The notes under the pieces: generated by a model | Database searches by the model: none | Seen by the model: the letters and a program-made list of their open reading frames with translations, nothing else | Told to the model about the DNA's origin: nothing | Translations under genes and position numbers: made by a program | Shown here: piece by piece, positions 24,888 to 34,822 of the stretch | How the letters are laid out: each line of letters starts with the position of its first letter | How positions within the stretch are numbered: the first letter of the stretch is position 1 | Origin: Alectoria sarmentosa | Lineage: Eukaryota; Ascomycota; Lecanoromycetes; Lecanorales; Parmeliaceae | Direction: 5' to 3' | Assembly: GCA_009733775.1 (NCBI GenBank) | Contig: WOGZ01000005.1 | Coordinates: 248,001 to 312,000 of the forward strand | DNA length: 64,000 nt

Positions 24888-24893
24888 CCGAGG
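24888..24893 (-). promoter_or_regulatory. CCTCGG-type element 2
   Basis: CCGAGG on the + strand, within TGTAAACCGAGGCGTC, 43 bases from element 1 (start to start) and in the same orientation with a shared AACCGAGG context. Confidence 0.5.
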
Positions 24894-25345
24894 CGTCGTC
24901 GCAAAGTTGCAATTGATATATGAAAAGACTGGAGGGAGATTTCAAAGCAGGCTGCAGCTTCTTAACGCAAATTTGAAGCTATCTGGACCTCGACTCAGCT
25001 GCTACGAAGCGTTGAGAGTTACCAAGCCTGATCATTCCGACGCCGATCCACCTAAAATTTATTGTGCAGAAAAGCTGGGGAGATAAAAATCAGCGCTAAA
25101 CTGCAAAGAGAATTAGCTCTTTCAACGCCCGTGAAATCGTGAATTGCGCTTCTGCGGCGTTCTGCCTATCTAGCTAGCTTCTGACTGGCAATTTCTTCGT
25201 AAGATCCCAGAGTCCCAACACTGGATGGAAGTGTTGTGAATGTCACGGCTTTGCTTACGAACGACGGCCATAGCAATCCGTCTTTTGTATACCTAATCCT
25301 CTAATTGCTGGAGTTGGAATACCCTCATTCCTCCTTCGAGTTCTT

Positions 25346-25351
25346 CCTCGG
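25346..25351 (+). promoter_or_regulatory. CCTCGG-type element 3
   Basis: CCTCGG within TTCTTCCTCGGCAC, 202 bases upstream of the FAS alpha ATG. Its orientation is opposite to elements 1 and 2, so each gene has at least one copy about 200 bases upstream. Confidence 0.5.
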
Positions 25352-25552
25352 CACATTCTATATGCCCACTAGCCAAGCCTAGAGTATACATACCCTTATT
25401 CGATACTTTTCTTAAACCAACACTGACACGCTGGCGATATTCTGACGGCTTCAAAATTTATCCGCCTTCACCTTCACTTCGACAGCCATTCTCGGTCCTC
25501 GCTCCAACGCAACAACTACCCCTGCGTCCTTTGGACGTAAAGCCCCGCAATC

Positions 25553-28500
25553 ATGACGCCCGAGGTCGAGCAAGAGCTCGCACATACGCTCCTGGTTGAA
25601 TTGCTAGCATATCAATTCGCGAGCCCGGTTCGATGGATCGAGACCCAAGATGTCATCTTTAGCGAAAAGGTAACCGAGCGAATTGTCGAAATCGGCCCTG
25701 CGGACACACTCGGTGGCATGGCTAAGAGAACGCTTGCCTCCCAATACGAAGCGTACGATGCGGCCAAGTCAATACAACGGCAGATTCTGTGCTACAACAA
25801 AGATGCCAAAGAGATCTACTATGACGTTGACCCAGTCGAAGAAGAGGCAGCCACTGCGGGTGGTGGTGATGCCCCAGCTCTTAGCTCGTCCTCGGCCCCT
25901 GCACAATCTTCTGCACCAGTAGCAGCAGCTGCTACACCTTCGCCGAGCTCTGGACCGGCAGCAGCTGTAGACGATACCCCAGTTCAAGCGGTCGACATTG
26001 TAAGGTCTTTGATCGCCCAAAAGCTGAAGAAGCCATTCTCAGAAATACCACTGAGCAAAGCTATCAAAGACTTGGTTGGCGGTATGTGTTTAGATATTGC
26101 CAAGATTCAGAGGTATTTCAGCTAATACAGACCGAAATACAGGCAAATCTACATTACAAAATGAAATCCTCGGAGATCTTGGCAAAGAATTTGGCTCGAC
26201 GCCTGAGAAGCCAGAAGATACCCCTCTCGACGAGCTTGGAGCCTCGATGCAAGCCACCTTCAATGGCCAGCTGGGCAAGCAATCCTCGTCATTGGTTGCA
26301 AGACTTGTGTCCTCCAAGATGCCTGGTGGTTTCAACATCACAGCTGTGCGTAAATACCTTGAAACAAGATGGGGGTTGGGTGCTGGACGACAAGACGGCG
26401 TGTTGCTGCTTGCTTTAACCATGGAGCCTGCATCTCGGCTAGGCTCGGAGGGTGATGCCAAGGCATATCTCGACGAGACAACAAACAAGTATGCTGTGAA
26501 CGCTGGCATCAACCTTTCAGCGCCTGCAGCGGGTGGTGATGCAGGCGCCGGTGGAGGAGGCATGATGATGGATCCGGCTGCAATCGACGCTCTTACGAAA
26601 GATCAAAGAGCTCTTTTCAAACAGCAATTGGAGCTCTTCGCACGATACCTCAAGATGGACCTCAGAGCTGGAGACAAGGCCTTCGTTGGCTCTCAAGAGT
26701 CACAGAAGGTTCTCCAGGCTCAATTGGACCTTTGGAACACTGAGCATGGCGAGTTCTATGCTAATGGAATCGAGCCTTCGTTTAGCCAGCTGAAGGCCAG
26801 AGTCTACGATTCGGCGTGGAATTGGGCTCGTCAAGACGCACTCTCCATGTACTACGACGTCATCTTTGGGCGATTGAAGGCTGTCGATCGTGAGATTGTT
26901 AGCCGGTGCATTCGCATCATGAACCGATCCAATCCTCTACTCCTCGAGTTCATGCAATACCATATGGACACATGCCCAACCGAACGAGGTGAAACATACA
27001 AGCTGGCCAAGGAACTCGGAAAAGAGTTGATCAGCAATTGCAAAGAGGTGCTCGGCCGAGCTCCAGTATACAAAGATGTCGCGGTACCTACCGGACCACA
27101 GACTACTGTCGATGGACGCGGCAACCTTGATTATGCAGAGATCCCAAGAGCAAGCGTGCGCAAGCTTGAGCATTACGTGCGAGAGATGGCCGATGGAGGC
27201 AAGCTCTCAGAGTACGGCAACCGGACCAAGGTGCAGAACGACCTCAGCCGGATCTACAAGCTCATCAAGCAGCAACACAAGCTTTCCAAATCATCACAGC
27301 TCCAGATCAAGTCTTTATACGAGAACGTCATCCGCTCTCTCGCTATGAACGAGGGCCAGATCATGCCGCTTGAGAACGGTAAACCAAATGGTAAATTGAC
27401 GAACGGTCACGCCAAAAAAGGAGGCAAGAATGGCTCGCGACTGGCGATGAACGGACATGTGAAGCAAGGCAAAGTTGAGACAATTCCATTCTTGCATCTC
27501 AAGAGAAAAGATGAGCATGGATGGGAATATAGCAAGAAGCTGACCGGCGTTTATCTTGAGGGTCTAGAGCACGCTGCCAAAGAGGGTGTCACGTTCCAGG
27601 GCAAGAACGCACTGATGACAGGAGCCGGTGCTGGATCCATCGGCGCCGACGTTCTTCAAGGCCTCATCAGTGGTGGGGCGAAGGTTGTCGTGACCACCAG
27701 CAGGTTCTCTCGCGAAGTCACGGAGTACTACCAATCAATGTATGCGCGTTATGGTTCAAGCGGCTCGCAACTTGTCGTCGTGCCCTTCAATCAAGGGAGC
27801 AAACAGGATGTCGAGGCACTGATCGAGTACATATACGACACCAAGAAAGGCTGCCTCGGCTGGGACCTCGACTATGTCGTACCGTTCGCCGCAATTCCTG
27901 AGAATGGCCGAGAAATCGACAGCATTGATTCGAAGTCAGAACTTGCTCATCGTATCATGTTGACCAATCTCTTACGGCTCCTTGGTAGCATCAAGACCCA
28001 GAAACAAGCCCGTGGCTACGAAACTCGACCAGCTCAAGTCATCCTTCCTCTCTCCCCCAACCATGGTACGTTTGGTAACGATGGACTGTACTCAGAATCC
28101 AAATTGGCGCTCGAGACACTCTTCAATAGGTGGCACTCCGAGAGCTGGAGCAACTTCCTCACCATCTGCGGTGCGGTCATTGGCTGGACTCGAGGCACTG
28201 GATTAATGTCTGGCAATAACGTTGTCGCAGAAGGTGTCGAGAAGTACGGTGTCCGTACATTCTCCCAACAAGAGATGGCTTTCAACCTTCTTGGACTCAT
28301 GGCGCCAAACATTGTCAACCTTTGCCAAGTGGAGCCTGTCTTCGCCGATCTCAATGGGGGTCTGCAATTCATCCCGGATCTTAAGGATCTCATGACCAAC
28401 CTCCGCAAGGAAATCATGGAGACTAGCGAAGTCCGAAAAGCCGTGACCAAAGAGACGGCTATCGAGAACAAGATCATCAACGGAGAAGATAGCGAAGCAT

Positions 28501-31286
28501 TATACAAGAAGGTTACCGTAGAGCCACGTGCCAACATTAAATACCAGTTTCCCGAATTGCCAGATTGGAAGAGTGATATCGAGCCTCTCAATGGTAATCT
28601 TAAGGGTATGGTCAATCTTGACAAGGTCATCGTCGTTACAGGTTTCTCTGAAGTTGGACCGTGGGGCAACTCACGGACGAGATGGGAGATGGAGGCTTAT
28701 GGTCAATTCTCACTCGAAGGCTGCGTTGAGATGGCCTGGATCATGGGCCTGATCCGAAACCACAACGGCCCACTCAAAGGCAAATCATACTCAGGCTGGG
28801 TAGACGCCAAGACTGGCGACCCAGTAGACGACAAGGATATTAAAGGCAAATATGAAAAACACGTCTTAGAGCATTCTGGTATTCGTCTGATTGAGCCCGA
28901 GCTCTTCAACGGCTACGATCCCAACAACAAGCAGCTTATGCAAGAAGTAGTGATTGAAGAAGACCTTGATCCTTTCGAGTCATCCAAGGAAACAGCCGAA
29001 GAATTTAAGCGGGAGCATGGTGACAAGGTCGAGGTCTTCGAAGTTGCAGAATCAGGAGAGTTCACAGTTCGCTTGAAGAAAGGAGCAACTCTATATATCC
29101 CCAAAGCACTCAAGTTTGATCGTCTCGTGGCTGGCCAAATCCCCACTGGTTGGAGCGCAAAGACCTATGGTATCCCGGACGACATCATCTCCCAAGTCGA
29201 TCCCGTCACCCTCTATGTGCTCGTCTGCACTGCCGAATCCCTCCTTGCCTCCGGTATTACCGACCCGTACGAATTTTACCAATACGTCCACATTTCAGAA
29301 GTCGGAAATTGTGTAGGTTCAGGTCTCGGTGGAACTACCGCTTTGCGTGGAATGTACAAAGACCGTTTCTTGGATAAGCCACTACAAAAGGATATCCTCC
29401 AAGAGTCCTTTATCAATACAATGAGCGCCTGGGTCAATATGCTGCTGCTCTCATCTACGGGTCCAATTAAGACGCCTGTTGGTGCATGTGCTACTGCGGT
29501 CGAATCACTCGATATTGGCTACGACACCATCGTCGAAGGGAAGGCTAGGGTCTGCTTCGTCGGTGGTTTCGATGATTTCCAAGAGGAAGGTTCCTACGAA
29601 TTCGCCAATATGAAAGCCACCAGCAACGCCGAAGAAGAGTTTGCTCATGGGAGAACTCCGAAAGAGATGTCTCGTCCCACAACTACTACCCGCAATGGCT
29701 TCATGGAGTCTCAAGGATGTGGTATGCAGGTGATTATGAGTGCTCAACTTGCCTTGGATATGGGTGTCCCAATATACGGCATACTGGGTCTTACCGCCAC
29801 TGCCACAGACAAGATTGGTCGATCCGTACCAGCTCCTGGCCAAGGTGTCTTGACCACAGCTCGTGAAACTCCGTCTAAATTCCCATCACCACTTCTCGAT
29901 ATCAAATACCGAAAGCGACAGCTCGATATGAGGAGAGCACAAATCAAGCAATGGCATGAATCTGAGCTCATGTATTTACAAGACGAAGTCACAGCTATGA
30001 AATCACAGGGTGGCGAGTTCAACGAGTCAGAGTATATGCAAGATCGTGCTGCGCATATCGATCGGGAGGCCACTCGGCAAGAGAAGGAAGCAACCTTCAG
30101 CTTGGGTAACAACTTCTGGAAAGAAGATTCGCGGATTGCACCACTTCGAGGAGCACTCGCTACCTGGGGTCTAACGATCGATGATCTTGGTGTTGCGTCA
30201 TTCCACGGAACCTCTACAGTCGCCAATGATAAGAACGAGTCCGATGTCATCTGCCAGCAAATGAAGCATCTCGGCCGGAAGAAGGGCAATGCTCTGCTGG
30301 GTATCTTTCAGAAGTATTTAACCGGACATCCGAAGGGTGCTGCTGGCGCCTGGATGTTTAATGGCTGCTTGCAAGTTCTCAACAGTGGTCTCGTACCTGG
30401 CAATCCAAACGCAGACAATGTGGACAAAGTTATGGAGAAGTTCGACTACATTGTCTACCCCAGCCGCTCCATCCAAACAGATGGTGTCAAAGCCTTCTCG
30501 GTCACCTCCTTCGGTTTTGGCCAAAAAGGCGCTCAGGCCATTGGCATCCATCCAAAATACCTCTACGCTACCCTTGACCAAGCACAATTCCAAACCTACA
30601 AGCAAAAGGTTCAAGCACGACAGAAGCGCGCTTACCGATACTTCCACAATGGTCTCATCACAAACACTATGTTCGTCGCCAAGACACACTCTCCGTACGC
30701 CGATGCACAACAAGGACAAGTCTTCCTTAACCCCAATGCGCGCGTGACCATGGACAAAAAATCCCATGAGCTCACGTATCCCATCACTCCTCACAAAGCT
30801 CACGATCCCAAAGTCGAACAGGCCCGAGAGATGGCTGAGTCTCTGATAAAAGCCAAGGCATCGCAGAACTCGAAGGTCGGCGTCGACATCGAGAACGTGG
30901 AGGCTATCAATATCGAGAACGAGACCTTTATTGACCGCAATTTTACATCCGCTGAGCAGGCATATTGTCGGAAAGCAGGAAGTGCGCAAGCCAGCTTCGC
31001 AGGGAAGTGGAGCGCGAAGGAGGCCGTCTTCAAGAGCTTGGGCGTACCGAGCAGAGGGGCAGGAGCTGCCTTGAAGGATATTGAGGTTGGGAATGACGAG
31101 AATGGTGCACCCGTTGTTACAGTGAGTCTATACCCGAATGATCCGCCTAGGTACAAAAAGCTAATGAGCGTTCAGTTACACGGTGACGCCAAAGCTGCCG
31201 CCAACAAAGCTGGCGTGAAGGGCGTGGAAGTGAGCATCAGCCATAATGATGCCCAGGCCATTGCTATTGCTGTTTCGAAGTTTTGA
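25553..31286 (+). CDS. fas2: Fatty acid synthase subunit alpha
   Basis: Two exons, 25553-26081 and 26143-31286, give 1890 residues, the normal length. The 61-base intron (GTATGT..TACAG) splits the acyl-carrier motif; splicing restores [20 protein letters not shown], in which Ser179 is the expected phosphopantetheine attachment site. Domains: the N-terminal part of the malonyl/palmitoyl transferase; an Ala/Pro/Ser linker (about 98-140); ACP; ketoreductase with Rossmann loop MTGAGAGSIGADVLQG near 665; ketosynthase with active-site Cys1292 (TPVGACATAVES) and His at about 1531 (HGTSTVANDKNE) and about 1572 (LTGHPKGAAGAW); and a C-terminal phosphopantetheinyl transferase from about 1755 (VGVDIENVEAI .. 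FAGKWSAKEAVFKSLG). The protein carries the growing chain, condenses and reduces it, and activates its own ACP. Confidence 0.97.
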
Positions 31287-31805
31287 TTGAGATATCTCTG
31301 GCAAGAGACATTCGTAGATTGTGCATATGAGGGGAGGCTTGGCTTGAAATCAAAAAGGTGTGCTGGCGTCGGTGTACCACCAAATCATTGCTTTACCTCT
31401 TTCTAGATAGCTGCTTTTGATATTGGCGAGAGGGGTTGTGCCGTTGTCAAAGACAGACAGATAACGCTGAATGTGCTTTATTGTAATGCTCTCACTTCAG
31501 ATTCATGAACAGGTGACGTTGAGTGTTGTGATGCATTCGATTTACGGTAAGTTGTCTGCAGAGTGCTATTTACATCCCTGCATGAGTATCTCGCGCCGAG
31601 TCCATCATATCTCGCTTTATGAGAATTGCCATTGGATAAGGCTCTCAATCTATGACCAATGCCTTAAGGATGCATATCCTGGTCTCCTAGCTAGCGTTAA
31701 CCAACCCCTCCGGTAACAATAAGCACATGGTCCACACCATGCATGCTCCTCCCCTTACCTCCCTTCCGGTGGATCTCGCCGCCAACACGTCGCTTTATTC
31801 TCCCC
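31287..31805. terminator. Convergent 3' region between FAS alpha and TFIIF alpha
   Basis: A 519-base spacer between convergent stops. No gene is seen; it is AT-richer than the flanking coding sequence. Confidence 0.45.
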
Positions 31806-34230
31806 TCACGGATCCACAGGCATCAGTTTCCGAGTCGTCTTATCGAACCTCGAATACTGCCTCATCAACGCCGTAAACCGCGTCTTCTGCTCCGGTGTCG
31901 CGACCGCTCCTTTGAAACAGGCGAGCAATTCGCCGACTGTGATGCCCGTGGGCGGGATCTTGGAGCGCACTTCCTCGCCGGTGGGGAAGGGGGCCGTTTG
32001 AATTTCGGCTGGTGGTGGGGGTGAGGGGCCTGGAAGGGGAGGAGTTTTAGCTGTACGGTTTGACTGTTTAGGGCCCGTGAGAGGAAGAGAGAGGGATGTG
32101 GAAACGGCGAATGTTCCAAAGGGGGGGGGTGCAAGGGGGAGAGCATGTGATAATGCGTTCGGAGAAAAGGAGAAATGGGAAATACCAGGACTTGCAGCGC
32201 GGCTTGTGCCTTGAGCGGGCTTTGCGCCATTGGTCAGATCTGGGCTTACAGCTCTGCTTCCCTGCGGTGACCCGTTCTTGCTCGACATGGTTAGCTTGAG
32301 CTTTTTCTTCCGGGTACCATCGCTCATGTCGCCGCCAGAGACAGCGTTGCCTTCCGAGTCGCTGCCGGAGCCGTGACGACGTTTGGCAGGGATCTTGGAG
32401 TCCTTGCCGGTGGGTATGGGTGGGGATCCTGGGCGGGAGGGTGCTTGGAGGGTTGAGGATGATTGTGGTTGGGCGGTGGTGAGAGGGTGCTTCTTCTTTT
32501 GCTTCTTGCGAGTGGACTCATTGCCGCTTGCTTCCGAATTCAGAGGCGATCCGGCTCGCTTCTTGAGGTTGTTAGTGGAGGTAGATTGCTTGAGGGGGTC
32601 CGCGTGCTTGGAGGGGCGTCCAGAGGGAGTGTTGGTTCCGGAGGCGCCGGAGGACTTGGATTTCTTCTTTTCCCTATCCGGAGTGTTTCTATTCTCGGTT
32701 TTCTTACGCTCTTCTTCTTTCTTAGCCTCCTCTTCCTTGAGGCGCTCAGTCTCTGTATCATCAGACTCGCTCTGGAAGATTTGTCAGCGAATGAGCTAGA
32801 ATTGCCAGCATGAAATATACCTGTGATGTATATGGATTGCCCGAGGAGTCAGAATCATAGACGTAGTTCTTTTCGCGCCTCTTGAGAGCCTTCTTGACGC
32901 TTTTTCCAAGCTTCTTCTGAGCTTCCTTTTCCTTTTTCTCCAACAACTCCTGCTTTTCATACTCTTTCTCCTCCTTCAGGTCAAAGACATTTGCCTGCAA
33001 TTGATCTTTTTTGATTCTGTCTTCGGCTTCCTTCGTGTCGTCGTCCTCTTCAAAAACCATGTGCTCCTCGTCATCTGCGAAGCGATCTTCAATGAAGTCA
33101 AGGTCATCGGCGTCGGCGTTCTCCTGCTTGATTTTGGGGACTGCCGATCCGCTGCCTCCACCACCCTTTTCCGACTTGACCAAGAACAGTTTGCTACCCG
33201 CTTTCTTGTTTTCCAGCTCAGTTTGCCTCTGCAGTCTTGCCTGCTCGGAGTCCATAAACCACCGCGGCTCCTTGACCTTCTTGTTAAAGCGGGTTTCCGC
33301 TTCATCTATTGTCAAGGTCTTGAATTGATTCTTCTGAGTGAACTTATACCACTTCTGCAGAGGCACCACCCGGAATGCGCCATCTGGCCCTTGGTGCATC
33401 ATGGCGTAGGTATCGGACAAGGCGGCTTCGTAGCTTCCCACCCAGGTGCTCTTGTTGTCAAAGTCCTCTAAATGCCATGGTAGAGCTTCTTCGTAGCGCA
33501 ATTGGGACTGTTTCTTCTGCGCCTCTGTTTTGTCATTTCGATAGACCTGCTCTGTCTTCTTCTGGAAATTACCAAGCTTCTTTCCACCTCCCGTACTTGT
33601 AGCAGGCGCCACTAGAGCCATGTTTGCAGCGCGCTGGGCTTCTCTCTCAGCCCTTAAGATGTTCTGTCTCTCTTTTTCCTTGTCATCTACGCCTTCTGTG
33701 CCGCCCATTACCTGATCCTCGCTCTTGACAGCTCCTCCGCCGGCTGGTGGTGCTCGAGGATCCCTCCGATGTAATCTGACGGGACGCTCAAATTCATTGG
33801 TGTTTCGAGGATCGATATTCCTCTTGCTAGAGAACCGTGCGACGTGGTTCCTAAAGCCTTCCATCAAAGCTCTCTTTGTCATGACCAATGGATGGTCGCG
33901 GTATTCTCCGACGGGGCGAGATGTGAAGCTACTGGTAGTATTTTCTGAATGGTTCATAGGCGCAGGTGGCGGACGTGAGAATGCCGGGTTTGGCCTTCCA
34001 GAATGCTGGGGCATCGCTTGTGTCTGTCCAGGACCAGGAGCTCTAACACCGTTTGCATGTAGATTGGAAGGAGCGGTTGACTTGGTAGACTGCTGCGGCC
34101 GCGGCTTTTGTCTGGCTTTGGGTCGTACCATGGGGTCTGCCTGTGGTCTACGCTTTATAGGCCCTAGCACACCGTTAGGTGTTTGCCCTGGTGTACGCCC
34201 AGGCGTACGCTCAGCTGGTGAGGCGCTCAT
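31806..34230 (-). CDS. TFG1: Transcription initiation factor IIF subunit alpha (Tfg1/RAP74)
   Basis: Two-exon model: 34230-32821 and 32771-31806, giving 791 residues. The intron is 49 bases (GTATAT..TTCCAG). TFIIF binds RNA polymerase II and brings it to the promoter. The N-terminal dimerisation region is clear: LPWHLEDFDNKSTWVGSYEA, then DGAFRVVPLQKWYKF and the FNKKVKEPRWFM segment. A long charged Lys/Glu-rich middle follows, as in yeast Tfg1. The C-terminus (TGITVGELLACFKGAV .. FDKTTRKLMPVDP) fits the small C-terminal winged-helix domain. A further possible intron lies at 32185-32051 (GTATTT..TACAG, 135 bases, a multiple of three). Removing it would delete a pyrimidine-derived SFSPNALSHALPLAPPP-like segment and give 746 residues. 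Confidence 0.9.
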
Positions 34231-34822
34231 GATCGCAGTATTAATCGGAGTAGAGAAGGCGTTAGAGCCTTTTGTATTGGTAGGACGATGGTGGTGAGAC
34301 GAGTTAAAAGTGTTGAAAGTAAGAGGTCGCCGCGACTGGAGCGCAGTAGCTGGTGATCTGAACCATGGGTTTGGGCAAGACTATGACAACGAAGAAAGAG
34401 TATGCCAACGGATATGCAAGAGAGCGCTTGCAGGAAGGTGTGCAGGTTGTGGATGTGGATTGACGTTGTGAGTTGTCTTTATCCACTCATTCCTCCGGAT
34501 TTCCCTTGCTCCTTGGCGGACACGCGGAGCAGATCAGCCCTACAAACGCTTTTTTAGCCAATGATCTACCCGCGCGGCTCTTTCAAGTGCAGAGCCGTGA
34601 GCGAGGTTCTCAATTGAAATTTAGAATTGGGCTTCCTAGATATTCTGATATGTATAGAATTTTGAAGTGCAACAATTGCCAACAGGAACGATTAATGTCC
34701 CTGCTATTGATTAGGAATAGAGGAACTGGAAATGAAGAACACCTTTGTAGCTGCAACTCGCCAAGCGACCAACACCGAGATCAACCACAAATTTCTGGTA
34801 TCTTGCCAACAAAACAGCAACC
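34231..34822. promoter_or_regulatory. Divergent promoter of TFG1 and the Cid1-like gene
   Basis: 592 bases between two divergent ATGs. No gene is seen. It is presumed to contain both promoters; no specific element was identified. Confidence 0.5.

Larger units (their letters stand above)
24630..25552. promoter_or_regulatory. Bidirectional promoter of FAS beta and FAS alpha
   Basis: 923 bases separate the two start codons, so both subunits must be driven from this region. It holds three CCTCGG/CCGAGG hexamers (24845, 24888 and 25346). The fungal Zn-cluster regulators FarA/FarB are known to bind this core at fatty-acid-responsive genes. Their action here is inference. Confidence 0.75.

Noticed and set aside
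18288..31286. A specialised FAS pair of a toxin or polyketide cluster
   Set aside because: Both subunits are full length with primary-metabolism features and no PKS gene is nearby, so this is most simply the housekeeping synthase.
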